Position numbers and translations under genes: made by a program. Under the pieces are notes generated by a model. It had not been told where the DNA came from and did no database searches. It worked only from the letters and a program-made list of their open reading frames with translations. Positions 17,141 through 26,628 of a stretch of DNA of 64,000 nucleotides are shown piece after piece. Within the stretch, counting starts at the first letter, position 1. The number at the start of each line of letters is the position of its first letter. Source of the DNA: Desulfobacterales bacterium (lineage in GTDB: Bacteria; Desulfobacterota; Desulfobacteria; Desulfobacterales; JAEINQ01); assembly GCA_016342285.1 (NCBI GenBank), contig JAEINQ010000020.1:1-64000 (forward strand), read 5' to 3'.

Positions 17141-18820
17141 ATGATCATCGGGTTGGATGTGGGCGGTACGCATACGGACATTGTGCTTCTGGGCAGCGAG
17201 GGCCTGGAGCGATCCATCAAGGTCCCCACAGACACCGGAGACCTGTTCCACACGGTGCTGACCGGGCTGGAACAAATCACCGAAGGTGTGACGCCGGACC
17301 AGATTCACCGGCTCGTGTTGAGCACCACATTGACCACCAACGCCATCGTCCAGAACCGGGTGCCGCCAGTGGGCATGATCGTCTCCGGCGGCCCGGGCAT
17401 TGATCCGGAATTTCACCGAACCTGCGAACACTATTACGTGGTATCCGGCTCCATTGACCACAGGGGCCGGGAGATTGATGGCATTCGGCCCGAAGAAATC
17501 GAGGCGGCGAGCCGTTCCTTCAGGGAAGCCGGTATTTCGCATGTGGGCGTGGTGGGAAAATTTTCCATCAGAAATCCTGCCCACGAACTTGGCATCCGGG
17601 AGATTCTCGGCAACGATTTCGAAAAGGTTTTTCTGGGTCATCGCATCTCCGGAAATCTCAATTTCCCCCGACGCATTGCCACCACTTACCTCAACACCGC
17701 GGTCTATTCCATTCACAAGCCCTTTTTCGAGGCGGTTCGAAAGTCACTGGACCAAAAGGGACTTTCAGTACCGATCCGCATTTTGAAGGCCGACGGCGGC
17801 AACATGAACCTGGACGCCTCCATCGATTTCCCGGCCCAGACCATTCTCTCCGGTCCGGCAGCCAGCGTCATGGGCTCTCTGGCCTTTGCGCCCGAAGAAG
17901 AAGACGCCCTGGTCCTGGATATCGGCGGGACCACAACGGATATGGCACTTCTGGTCAATGGCGCCCCGCTGCTCGATCCGCTGGGCATCGTCATGGGAAA
18001 ACATCAGACCCTGATTCGCAGCCTGGAAACCCAGTCCATCGGTATCGGCGGCGACAGTGTGGTTCAGGTTGCTGACGGTCGAATCATCATCGGACCCGAA
18101 CGGCTCGGACCTGCCATGGCCTACGGGGGCCCGGCCCCAACCCCCACCGACGCCATGTTCGTCATGGGAATGATCCATGCCGAGGGGCGCGAAAAAGCCG
18201 AGGCCGGACTTCAGCCCCTGGCCGACGCCCTGAACCTGAGCATGGAGAAAACCGCCGCGAAAATCTTCGATACCGCCTGTCACGCCATTCTCGACGAAGC
18301 GGGACGCATGATTGAGCGCATCAACGCCAAACCGGTCTATACCGTCCACGAAATGCTCGAAGGCCACAAGGTCACGCCCAAAAAGCTTCTCATCCTGGGC
18401 GGCCCGGCCCTTTACTTTGCCAACCGATTGGAAGAAATCTCAGCGTTCAAGGTCGGTGTCGTGCCGCGCTGGGCCGTGGCCAACGCCATCGGCGCGGCCC
18501 TGGCCCGAACCACCTGTGAAGTAACGCTCTTCGCCGACACCGAACAGGGGACGGCAACGGCACCTGAAGAGAATTTCCGGGCGTCAGTGGAAAAAAATTT
18601 CGCCGTTCCTGATGCCGTTGACATGGCTTTCGGCCTGCTGCGAACCAAGGCCATCGGCTGCGGCGCCAACCCGGACCATTTGGAGATGGAAGTGGTGGAG
18701 CAGATGACCTTCAACATGGTCCGTGGCTTTCACACCACGGGCAAGAACATTCGGGTCAAGACCCAGGTCAAGCCCGGCATGATCCACGGATACGATCCGG
18801 TCGCCGGCAAACTGACCTGA
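17141..18820 (+). CDS. Hydantoinase/oxoprolinase family protein
   Basis: A 559-residue member of the HyuA/OplA ATP-dependent amidohydrolase group with an actin/ASKHA-like fold. The N-terminal phosphate loop is GLDVGGTHTDIVLL and a second is VLDIGGTTTDMALL near residue 265. The ATG at 17141 is chosen because the fold starts there and AAGGGG precedes it. The frame extends 27 codons upstream without support. There is no HyuB-type partner; the next gene encodes a deacetylase-like amidohydrolase 78 bases away. The substrate could be a cyclic amide, but the sequence does not say. Confidence 0.85.
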   Translation: MIIGLDVGGTHTDIVLLGSEGLERSIKVPTDTGDLFHTVLTGLEQITEGVTPDQIHRLVLSTTLTTNAIVQNRVPPVGMIVSGGPGIDPEFHRTCEHYYVVSGSIDHRGREIDGIRPEEIEAASRSFREAGISHVGVVGKFSIRNPAHELGIREILGNDFEKVFLGHRISGNLNFPRRIATTYLNTAVYSIHKPFFEAVRKSLDQKGLSVPIRILKADGGNMNLDASIDFPAQTILSGPAASVMGSLAFAPEEEDALVLDIGGTTTDMALLVNGAPLLDPLGIVMGKHQTLIRSLETQSIGIGGDSVVQVADGRIIIGPERLGPAMAYGGPAPTPTDAMFVMGMIHAEGREKAEAGLQPLADALNLSMEKTAAKIFDTACHAILDEAGRMIERINAKPVYTVHEMLEGHKVTPKKLLILGGPALYFANRLEEISAFKVGVVPRWAVANAIGAALARTTCEVTLFADTEQGTATAPEENFRASVEKNFAVPDAVDMAFGLLRTKAIGCGANPDHLEMEVVEQMTFNMVRGFHTTGKNIRVKTQVKPGMIHGYDPVAGKLT

Positions 18821-18898
18821 CTTTGTGGTTTTAAATGCTTTTTCTCGAATGCCTCAATTTCCAAGATGGTATGCTGGCCCTGAAACAGGGGATTGATC

Positions 18899-20239
18899 AT
18901 GATCACTGCCAAATACAAAACCGGCCTTGTCTTCTTTCCGGCCTTTGACTGGGCCATCAGCCCAACCCACCCGGAACGCGAAGAGCGTCTTCTCTATACC
19001 CAAGACCAGGTTTTGGAGGAAGGGGTCTTTGACATTGCCGGCATCGAGGAGTTCAAGCCGGACATGGTCGCCGTCAAGGACATTCAGCGGGTCCATTTCT
19101 GCGTCCCCGACGTCTGGGCCATGACCACGGAATCGCACCTGATCAGCGCCGGCGGCGCCAAAACCATCGGCATGGCCGTCTGCAACAAAACCATCGAACG
19201 GGGCTTCGCCCTGGTCCGACCTCCGGGACATCACGCCATGCGTATGGTCCACGGCGGCCGAGGCTTTTGCGCCATCAACATCGAGGCCGTCATGATCGAG
19301 TTTCTCCGTGCGGCTTACGGAATCGGCAAGGTGGCCATCGTGGACACAGACTGCCACCACGGCGACGGGACCCAGGACATCTACTGGCACGATCCGGACA
19401 CGCTGTTCATTTCCATTCACCAAGACGGCCGTACCCTCTATCCCGGTTCCGGATTTACCACGGAACTGGGCGGTCCCACGGCCATCGGCACCACCATTAA
19501 CATTCCGCTGCCTCCGACCACCTCCGAAGAGGGCATCCTCTATGCCGTCCGAAACGCAGTGCTCCCTATTCTGGATGAATTCAAACCGGAGCTGATCATC
19601 AATTCCGCCGGGCAGGACAACCATTTCTCCGACCCCATCACCAATATGAACTTCTCGGCCCAGGGGTACGCGAAACTGACCGAACTGCTTAAACCCGACA
19701 TCGCCGTGCTCGAAGGGGGTTATGCCATCGAAGGCGCCCTTCCCTACGTCAACCTGGGCATTATTCTGGCCATGGCCGGGGTCGACTACGCCCGGGTCGC
19801 CGAACCCAACTACGATGCGGATCGAATCCGCCAGGGGCCGGAAATCAGCAGCTACATCGAGCAGATCTGCGAACGGGTCATGAACAACTGGCACTCGCGG
19901 CAGCACCTGGAGCAGGTGGCACGCGGCGATGCCGAGTACCATGACCGCAGCCGGCGGATCTTCTACGATACAGACAATATCAATGAAAACCAGAAGGAGC
20001 GATTGCGACTTTGCCCCGATTGCAGCGGAGCGCTTCGCATCGAATCGTCTGCCGGACGGGGGTTTGACGTTCTCGCCATTCACATTCCCCGAAAGGCGTG
20101 CCGGGCCTGCCAGGATTTGGGCCATCAATGGTTCGAAACCGCCGATGCCGACCGATTCCACCGGGCCTATCTTCAGGATCGAACGACTGACAAGTACCTG
20201 GAGCGCAAACTCAAACCGGCCATCGGGGATCGAATTTGA
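18899..20239 (+). CDS. Histone deacetylase/acetoin utilisation (AcuC)-like amidohydrolase
   Basis: A 446-residue zinc amidohydrolase of the HDAC superfamily. Visible motifs are RPPGHHA (tandem His), DTDCHHGDGTQD (zinc Asp and His), SAGQDNH and EGGYAIEG. The ATG at 18899 has AGGGGA seven bases before it. A C-terminal extension of about 100 residues carries two CxxC pairs (CPDC and CRAC) that look like a zinc ribbon, unusual for the family. It is probably co-transcribed with the hydantoinase-like gene. Likely reaction: removal of an acyl group from an amine or polyamine; protein targets are also possible. Confidence 0.88.
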   Translation: MITAKYKTGLVFFPAFDWAISPTHPEREERLLYTQDQVLEEGVFDIAGIEEFKPDMVAVKDIQRVHFCVPDVWAMTTESHLISAGGAKTIGMAVCNKTIERGFALVRPPGHHAMRMVHGGRGFCAINIEAVMIEFLRAAYGIGKVAIVDTDCHHGDGTQDIYWHDPDTLFISIHQDGRTLYPGSGFTTELGGPTAIGTTINIPLPPTTSEEGILYAVRNAVLPILDEFKPELIINSAGQDNHFSDPITNMNFSAQGYAKLTELLKPDIAVLEGGYAIEGALPYVNLGIILAMAGVDYARVAEPNYDADRIRQGPEISSYIEQICERVMNNWHSRQHLEQVARGDAEYHDRSRRIFYDTDNINENQKERLRLCPDCSGALRIESSAGRGFDVLAIHIPRKACRACQDLGHQWFETADADRFHRAYLQDRTTDKYLERKLKPAIGDRI

Positions 20240-20348
20240 TGAAAAGGGTTCAGGGCGCCGAGGGGTCAAGGATTCAAGGGAAAGGCTTCAAACACCTGGC
20301 TCCTTGAATCTTCGAATCCTTTTTCCCGCCAAAAGTAAAGAATCCTGG

Positions 20349-20434
20349 CCCAGAGGACCAGGCTTTGGCTTGCCCCTGGAAGGGGCTGGGATACTGGCCC
20401 CAAATAAGTGTGGAGTGACTAAAGTGAACTAAAG
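20349..20434. repeat. Dispersed intergenic repeat, copy C
   Basis: Contains the CCTGGAAGGGGCTGGG block shared with copy A. It also has a 20-base module (20415-20434) that is the reverse complement of 11351-11370 in copy B. It lies in the 246-bp gap before epmA, which has no other feature. Confidence 0.6.
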
Positions 20435-20485
20435 ACTCGCATCTCTCAGCCCTTACAAACCTTATCGACGCTATCAATCGAATTG

Positions 20486-21403
20486 ATGCCTTTCCGCCAA
20501 ACAACCATCCGCAACAACCTTATCCTTCGGTCCAGGGTCATGGAGGCCATCCGGCAATTCTTCCGGAAACAAGGCTATCTGGAGGTGGAGACCCCGGTTC
20601 GGATTCCGGCGCCGGCCCCTGAGGCCCACATCGACGCCCAGGCCTCGGATGACTGGTATCTTCAAACTTCGCCGGAACTGGCCATGAAGCGGCTTTTGGC
20701 CGCCGGTTTCGAGAAGATTTTCCAGATCTGCCGATGCTTTCGAAAAGGCGAACGCGGCGGCCGGCACCTGCCGGAATTGACCTTGTTGGAATGGTATACG
20801 GCCGATGCCGACTATGGGGCCATGATGGCCCAGACCGAAGCCCTGATCCGCCATGTGGTCCGCTCGGTGGGGCCCAACAAAACGATGGCCTATGGAGGGA
20901 ACACCGTGGGGCTTGACGCTCCTTGGGCACGCCTTTCCGTTTCCGAGGCTTTTTTACGCTACGGAAAAACGGCGGTGGGAGAGGCCCTGGCCGCGGGCAG
21001 CTTCGACGAAATCATGGGGCTTACCATCGAACCACAACTGGGATTTGATCGGCCAACCTTTCTGACGGACTATCCGGCAGTCTGCGGTGCCCTGGCCAGA
21101 AAAAAGCCGGGAGCCCCCCACATCGCCGAACGTTTCGAGCTTTACATTTGCGGCCTGGAGTTGTGCAACGCCTTTTCCGAGCTCACCGACCCGGTGGAAC
21201 AGCGCAGGCGGTTCGAGGCGGAAAACCGACTGCGTCAAAACCGCGGCCATGCGCCCTACCCCATGCCTGAGCCCTTCCTGGAAGCCCTTTCCCGAATGCC
21301 GGCGGCAGCTGGCAACGCTCTGGGCATCGACCGCCTGGTCATGCTCCTGGCCGACACCGACCGCATCGACCATGTGGTGGCCTTCACACCCGAGGAATTA
21401 TAG
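20486..21403 (+). CDS. epmA: Elongation factor P lysyl-lysine ligase (EpmA/GenX/PoxA)
   Basis: The 305 residues form a stand-alone class II lysyl-tRNA-synthetase catalytic domain without the anticodon domain, the hallmark of EpmA. Motif 2 is FQICRCFRKGERG leading into LPELTLLEWY, and motif 3 is GNALGIDRLVMLL. EpmA transfers beta-lysine to a conserved lysine of EF-P to relieve polyproline stalling. The partner genes efp and epmB are not in the window. There is no clear ribosome site before ATG 20486, which directly follows a TTG in frame. Confidence 0.93.
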   Translation: MPFRQTTIRNNLILRSRVMEAIRQFFRKQGYLEVETPVRIPAPAPEAHIDAQASDDWYLQTSPELAMKRLLAAGFEKIFQICRCFRKGERGGRHLPELTLLEWYTADADYGAMMAQTEALIRHVVRSVGPNKTMAYGGNTVGLDAPWARLSVSEAFLRYGKTAVGEALAAGSFDEIMGLTIEPQLGFDRPTFLTDYPAVCGALARKKPGAPHIAERFELYICGLELCNAFSELTDPVEQRRRFEAENRLRQNRGHAPYPMPEPFLEALSRMPAAAGNALGIDRLVMLLADTDRIDHVVAFTPEEL

Positions 21404-21722
21404 CCGGCGACAATGTCGTCCCGGATTTGAACTTCCACGAGCTCCAATCAGCACCGCAAACAATGATTTTCAGTGGAAAAAAACCGGGCTTGGCGGGCCG
21501 GGCTGAAGGCACCCCCTAAAGGTATCCAACGATTGGGCCGATAAGTGACTATCATGACTAGGGTTTCGTGTGAGCTGACGTTTGTGGCCGCCCACCTCGA
21601 AGCGGCAGAGGACGCCAGCCCCTCGGAAATACTTACAATTAACGTTTAGGCAAAAACATATTAACCGAATTCAGAGACTTAAATGCAACCCTGGTTCGGC
21701 CTTTTTGAGATCGGAGCAAACC
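21404..21722. other. Intergenic region, no gene seen
   Basis: About 320 bases before the FapA-like gene. The preferred start at 21723 is preceded by GGAGCAAACC. The frame is open to 21582 but that part lacks family similarity. Confidence 0.4.
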
Positions 21723-24464
21723 ATGACGGACGGAGAAAAAAAAACGCCTTCAGTGGACGGACATCTTGATATTCTAAAGGCGATCAATGCATTAGGCAAA
21801 ATGTTTGCCGTCATCGCCCCGGACCGTAAAATTCTCTCGGCAAGCACCAATGACGCCTTTTCGGAAACCGGTGACATGGCGGGCAAACCCTGTTACGCGG
21901 TTTTTTTCAAGAGAGACGCCCCCTGCGAAAACTGCGGCCTTGAAACGGTTCTGAAACAGGGCCGGCCGATCGTCACGCCCAGACGGGATGGGACACCGGG
22001 CACCCAAGGCCTCCTGCACAACTATATTTATCCCCTATACAAAGGCGAGGCCATCGAATCTCTGGTGTGCCTGGGCCTGGAACTGCCCGTAAAGGATGTG
22101 CCCATCCGAATGACCGAGCTGTCCAAGTCTTTTCTCTTCAACCTCATCCACAGCGCCGCGGACGGTGTTATCGCCGCGGACAAAAAAGGGAACATCAGGG
22201 TGTTTAATGAAACCGCATCGCGAATTTTCGATTACAAAGCCAGTGAGGCACTGACCGATCTCAATATTTGTGACCTTTATCCGGGAGGCGGCGCCCACCA
22301 GGTGATGGAAAAGCTCAGAAGCCCCGAATACGGCGGCAAAGGCAAGCTCTTCGGGTACCAGACGAACGGACTCGGCAACGACGGCAACACCATCCCCCTG
22401 CGAATCAACGCATCCATCGTTTACGAAGAAACCCGTGAGATCGCCACCATCGGTTTTTTTCATGACATGCGCGAAGAGCTGTGTCTCCAGGAAAAAATGG
22501 ACGAAACGGGCGGCCAAAAGCCAGATGCCGCCGGTCAAGCATGTCTTGGGGATTTCATCAATGGATTGACCCGACAGTTCACCGCCTACGACATCCAGTT
22601 CTGCGAAGCCGTCATTGACAAAGACCTGGCACCGAAGGCCAGGGTGGACTGCGCACAACGCAAACAGAAGGAAATATGGGATAAGACAAAAATCCATGTG
22701 CCGGTCGGCCGGGTCATGATTCAGCTCGGCATTATCACCGAGGACCAGCGGAACGATCTCCTTGCGACATCGACAGTGAAATCGACCTCAGATAGCGGAA
22801 AAGAAACAGCATCCGAAGATCTGAAAATTCAGGAATCGCCTTCCATTAAGGGCTCAGAGCCTTCAGCAGAAGTTGACCCTGAAAGTAATGGAGAAGCGTT
22901 CGAAATCACTGTTTCAGAAGATAAACTGACGGTTTATTGTTCTCCGGAAGGAAAAAATTCGGAGACAATGTCGCCGGATCACATCCGAATACTCATGGCT
23001 GACAAGGGGATCACATACGGAATACTCGATGCATCGGAAATCGAACAGCAGGTCGCGGCGGCGGGCGAATCCCAGGAACCGCTGATCTTTGCCCGCGGAA
23101 GGGCTCCCGAGCCCGGCCGGCCCCTTGAGGTAAAATTTCTTTTCGAATCCGATCCGCTGCGCATCGGTACGGTAAGGGAAAACGGAACCACCGACTGGAA
23201 AGACCGGGGCGAACTTGCCCAGGTCAAAAAAGGCGATCTCCTGGCTGAAATCATTCCGGCAACAGAAGGTTTGCCGGGAATGGATGTTTTTGGCGCGGCC
23301 ATCGCCCCGCCACCCGCAAGCAAATTCGTCCCCAAGTGCGGAAAGGGAACGACGCAATCCGAAGACGGCAAGCACTATGTGGCCACCCAGGACGGCATGG
23401 TCACCATGGCCGCAAACGGCGCCCTGACCGTGGCACAGGAGATGCGCATTGACGGCGATATCGGCCTGGAAACCGGCCATGTCAGCTTCGAAGGCCATAT
23501 AGAAGTTACCGGATCGATCCAAAAGGGATACCGCGTCAGCGGACATAGCCTCAGAGCAGGAGACATTCACGGCGCTGAAGTCCATGTGGCCGGTAACATG
23601 GTTGTCATGGGTGGGATCTACGAATCGGATATCAAATGCAAAGACACGCTCAAGGTCAGCCACATCCACAAATCCAGTATCGCGGCAGGCGACAATCTCA
23701 TCGTCGAACGGGAAATTTTCGAATCGAATATTGAAACCGGAGGCCGCTGTCTGATGGGCGCCGGAAATATTGTTGCATCGGAGATTGCCGCAAAGAAGGG
23801 GATTCAGGTCAAGAATGTCGGGACGGAGGCGTCCAAACCCAGCACCTTGGTTGTGGGTATTGACCATCGACGCAACCTTGAAGTCAAAAATATCAGAAAC
23901 AAAACCAGTGTTCTCAGTAAGGAAAAACAACGGTTGGCCGCCGATATCGAAGCACTGAAACGCCGGGGGGAAAAGGTGAACACGGCCCTAGGCGAGGCCG
24001 CTCAAGAGCAGGACCGGCATATGGTTGAAACCAGAGACCTGGAAACCCAGCGAGATGACCCTTCGGTGAAGAACGACAACACAAAATTTAAAAAAATAGA
24101 AAAACAACTGGCGACCCTCTGTTCCTTGAATGAGCAACAGGACACTGTTGTGGACGATCTCATGGCACAGGACGAGGAAATATCTGAAAAACTCTCGGCC
24201 CTTACCTCCGATCTTGAAAGCACAAGCCATGGCCTTGAACAGTTGGATAAAGAAATGAAATCCCTGGTCACTGCAATGGCCGAGGACCCTGGCATCGCCA
24301 CGGTCAAAGTCTCCGGAATCCTGACCCCGAGGACCACGATCAACGGCCCAAAGACCACCTTGACCATTCGTGAAGAACTGCGTAGCGTGCAGATCATCGA
24401 AACCGACAAGCCGGATGCCGAGGAGCGGCGGAAGTGGCGTTTGGAAGTGATGAAACTCAGATAG
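21723..24464 (+). CDS. PAS-FapA (DUF342) protein
   Basis: A 913-residue cytoplasmic protein. Two PAS-like domains lie at about 25-120 and 140-255; the first has a CYAVFF...CENCGLE cysteine cluster suggestive of redox or metal sensing. A FapA/DUF342 beta-solenoid region spans about 390-690, with the typical repeated glycine-rich strands (VTGSIQKGYRVSGHSL, VAGNMVVMGGIYESD). It is followed by a coiled coil (about 725-850) and a short C-terminal TIREEL tail. FapA proteins are linked to polymer or cell-surface organisation but have no firmly known activity. The PAS fusion is less usual. The following small membrane gene is 51 bases away. Confidence 0.85.
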   Translation: MTDGEKKTPSVDGHLDILKAINALGKMFAVIAPDRKILSASTNDAFSETGDMAGKPCYAVFFKRDAPCENCGLETVLKQGRPIVTPRRDGTPGTQGLLHNYIYPLYKGEAIESLVCLGLELPVKDVPIRMTELSKSFLFNLIHSAADGVIAADKKGNIRVFNETASRIFDYKASEALTDLNICDLYPGGGAHQVMEKLRSPEYGGKGKLFGYQTNGLGNDGNTIPLRINASIVYEETREIATIGFFHDMREELCLQEKMDETGGQKPDAAGQACLGDFINGLTRQFTAYDIQFCEAVIDKDLAPKARVDCAQRKQKEIWDKTKIHVPVGRVMIQLGIITEDQRNDLLATSTVKSTSDSGKETASEDLKIQESPSIKGSEPSAEVDPESNGEAFEITVSEDKLTVYCSPEGKNSETMSPDHIRILMADKGITYGILDASEIEQQVAAAGESQEPLIFARGRAPEPGRPLEVKFLFESDPLRIGTVRENGTTDWKDRGELAQVKKGDLLAEIIPATEGLPGMDVFGAAIAPPPASKFVPKCGKGTTQSEDGKHYVATQDGMVTMAANGALTVAQEMRIDGDIGLETGHVSFEGHIEVTGSIQKGYRVSGHSLRAGDIHGAEVHVAGNMVVMGGIYESDIKCKDTLKVSHIHKSSIAAGDNLIVEREIFESNIETGGRCLMGAGNIVASEIAAKKGIQVKNVGTEASKPSTLVVGIDHRRNLEVKNIRNKTSVLSKEKQRLAADIEALKRRGEKVNTALGEAAQEQDRHMVETRDLETQRDDPSVKNDNTKFKKIEKQLATLCSLNEQQDTVVDDLMAQDEEISEKLSALTSDLESTSHGLEQLDKEMKSLVTAMAEDPGIATVKVSGILTPRTTINGPKTTLTIREELRSVQIIETDKPDAEERRKWRLEVMKLR

Positions 24465-24515
24465 TTTCCATCCATAAATGGCCATTTATGAATCGGAAGA
24501 GGAAACCCCAAGACG

Positions 24516-24794
24516 ATGTATAGAAAAATACTTCTGAGGACCTACGCCGTATTCGCGGCCCTGGCATCACTTGTCGGTTTTGCGGCCCTTTTTACACGGC
24601 CATTCAGGTTCAAGATCCCCGTCATCTCCACTGCCGTCATTCCCTTTCTGGATCGGTGGTCCGTGCAGGTCAACACCATTCAAGGTCCGTCCACCGTGGT
24701 CCGCGGGGAACACTGGTTCTTCTTCATCGCGCTGGGTGCCGTCATCACGACCGGACTTGTCGTTGCCGTCATCAACAGCCGGATGAAAAAATAG
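24516..24794 (+). CDS. Small two-helix membrane protein
   Basis: A 92-residue protein with membrane helices at about 9-27 and 67-86, separated by a roughly 40-residue probably periplasmic loop. GGAA lies upstream of the ATG. It follows the FapA-like gene on the same strand. It belongs to no family I recognise. The 140-bp stretch after it is a run of imperfect GACCGCTGACC/GGTCGGCCGTC repeats of no clear function. Confidence 0.65.
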   Translation: MYRKILLRTYAVFAALASLVGFAALFTRPFRFKIPVISTAVIPFLDRWSVQVNTIQGPSTVVRGEHWFFFIALGAVITTGLVVAVINSRMKK

Positions 24795-24934
24795 GGCTCC
24801 TCGCTGACGGATGACCACTGACCGCTGACCGCCGTCGGCCGTCTACGGTCCACGGTCGGCCGTCCGATTCAGCCTCCAGCGTCAAGTATCCAGCAGCACC
24901 GCCAGCTGTTAGCCGGATCTCGATAAAAACCGAT

Positions 24935-26302
24935 TTAGGTGAAAATATCATCATAGGCCACAAACCCCTTGGGCCGGCCGCTCTTGAGCGCCTCGGTCGG
25001 ATTGTGAAATTCTTTGCTGTCGTAAACCGTTTGAAGCAGCCTGTCCCGTTCAGCCGGGTCGGCCAGATGGGCGATGCCCACCACCCGTTCGGAAAAAGAG
25101 AGCCCCCGGGGATCGAAAACCCCGTTCTCGGTAACGATCACCACCGGGTCGGCGGCGATGGCCGTGGTGGTGATCCCTTCGGGACATTTGTCCACGATCT
25201 TGCTGATTCCCTTGGCGGTGGTCGATGACATGGCGATAATGGGAACCCCTCCCGAAGAGAGCGAGGCCCCGCGAATGAAATCGGCCTGCCCGCCGACACC
25301 GCTGTAAATCTTTCGGGCTTGCAGGGAATCGGCCCAGATGTTGCCGTGAAGGTCCACGCCGATGGCGGAGTTGACGGCGATCATTTGAGGCTGTTGAGCT
25401 ATGTTGAGAAGGCTGTTGGTATAGTCGCAGGGGCGGCTCTGGACCGAACTGTTAAAGTCAAGCCAGTCATAACCCTCAACGCTGCCGGCCAGGAAAATGG
25501 AAGCCATGGAAAAGTTGGATTGGGTAAAGGTATGACGATTGGTCACCACCCCGGCGTCGATCAGCCGTCGCATGGCGTCGGCAAAGAGCTCGGTGTGGAT
25601 GCCGAGGTCGTTCACCCCCTTGTCTAAAATGGCATCGGTGACCGCTTCGGGGACCTGACCGATGCCATACTGCAACGTGGCTCCGTTTTCGACATATAAC
25701 TCGGCAATGAGTCGGCCGATGCGCCGGGCGGATTCGTTGGGCGGCTTCACCGGGCTGGCCGGCAGCGGGTAATCGGTGTCCAGGAGATAATCAATGTGGG
25801 CACCGGGAATGGTCCCCCCCAGCACAAACGGCATTTGCCGATTGCGTTCGGCGATGACGATGCCGCCCTGGCTTCGAACCGTATCAACGGCTGCCATCAC
25901 CGCCTCCACCGTGGTGCCGAGGCTGAAATTACCACCATTGTCCGGACCGCTTACGGATATCATGGCCACGTCGGGCCTGAGGTAATCACGCACCTGGCTG
26001 GGTATCGCCGACAGGTGCATGAGCTGGTACTTGGCCCATCCCTTATTGGCCGCATCCCTGGAGGCCGGTCCATTGAAAATGATCCGGTGGGTAATCCGAC
26101 GGCAGCACGCCTCTGAAAAAATAGCCTCGATATCCCCCAGCAGCAGGACGCTGATCATCTCCATGCCTGTAATGTCGGTATCGGCCGCCACCTGCCGGAG
26201 CAGCACCTGAGGCGTGGCAGCATTTCCAGACACATAGATCCGACGCCCCGGCCTGAGCGTCCCGGCATTGACGATCTCTTCAATCTTGTCAGTAACAATC
26301 AT
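24935..26302 (-). CDS. Acetyl-CoA hydrolase/CoA-transferase family protein (4-hydroxybutyrate CoA-transferase type)
   Basis: 455 residues, full length for the Cat1/AbfT family of class I CoA-transferases. Visible are GIHTELFADAM with the catalytic glutamate, QTMIAVNSAIGVDLHG-type core sequence (PQMIAVNSAIGVDL) and GGQADFIRGA near the CoA site. The enzyme would move CoA between acetyl- or butyryl-type thioesters and an organic acid, useful in anaerobic fatty- or hydroxy-acid degradation. The gene is single. The exact acid cannot be read from the sequence. Confidence 0.88.
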   Translation of the reverse strand: MIVTDKIEEIVNAGTLRPGRRIYVSGNAATPQVLLRQVAADTDITGMEMISVLLLGDIEAIFSEACCRRITHRIIFNGPASRDAANKGWAKYQLMHLSAIPSQVRDYLRPDVAMISVSGPDNGGNFSLGTTVEAVMAAVDTVRSQGGIVIAERNRQMPFVLGGTIPGAHIDYLLDTDYPLPASPVKPPNESARRIGRLIAELYVENGATLQYGIGQVPEAVTDAILDKGVNDLGIHTELFADAMRRLIDAGVVTNRHTFTQSNFSMASIFLAGSVEGYDWLDFNSSVQSRPCDYTNSLLNIAQQPQMIAVNSAIGVDLHGNIWADSLQARKIYSGVGGQADFIRGASLSSGGVPIIAMSSTTAKGISKIVDKCPEGITTTAIAADPVVIVTENGVFDPRGLSFSERVVGIAHLADPAERDRLLQTVYDSKEFHNPTEALKSGRPKGFVAYDDIFT

Positions 26303-26628
26303 TCGCCCCCTCCGGTCTGGGAAAAAGGGTGGATTCGTAAAAGCCCGAATCCATCCGTGTTCAGGTTTGGATTTTAATCAAGTGAACGAAAACACAATTT
26401 CGGTGACATAATATTTCATTAACCGCGGACACACGCCGACTCCCGCGGACTTTTTTGGACCAGCCGACCTGGCCGGTCCAAAGAGCCCACGTTTCAGGGC
26501 AAAACTTTCCAAAATGACATGCTTTACCACCCATGTCCTGCTCATCCATTCGCGAAGCGGTGCGCAATTTGTTGGCGATATCCGGTTTCCATTCATATGG
26601 ATGGCCCTTCAAGGTCTTAAAAAGCGTC
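26303..26628. other. Intergenic region with imperfect hairpin
   Basis: About 325 bases between the CoA-transferase start and the selenoprotein stop. An imperfect hairpin (GGACCAGCC with GGCCGGTCC, 26457-26479) is preceded on the plus strand by six T. A T-run before rather than after the stem argues against a terminator in either direction. No convincing gene. Confidence 0.4.

Noticed and set aside
18854-20269. Long open frame on the minus strand opposite the deacetylase-like gene
   Set aside because: It is the antisense shadow of a GC-rich gene; its translation is His/Gly/Asp-rich with no family pattern, while the plus strand has all HDAC motifs.
26450-26485. Terminator after the SelW-like gene
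   Set aside because: The hairpin exists, but the T-run is on the wrong side for either direction of transcription.
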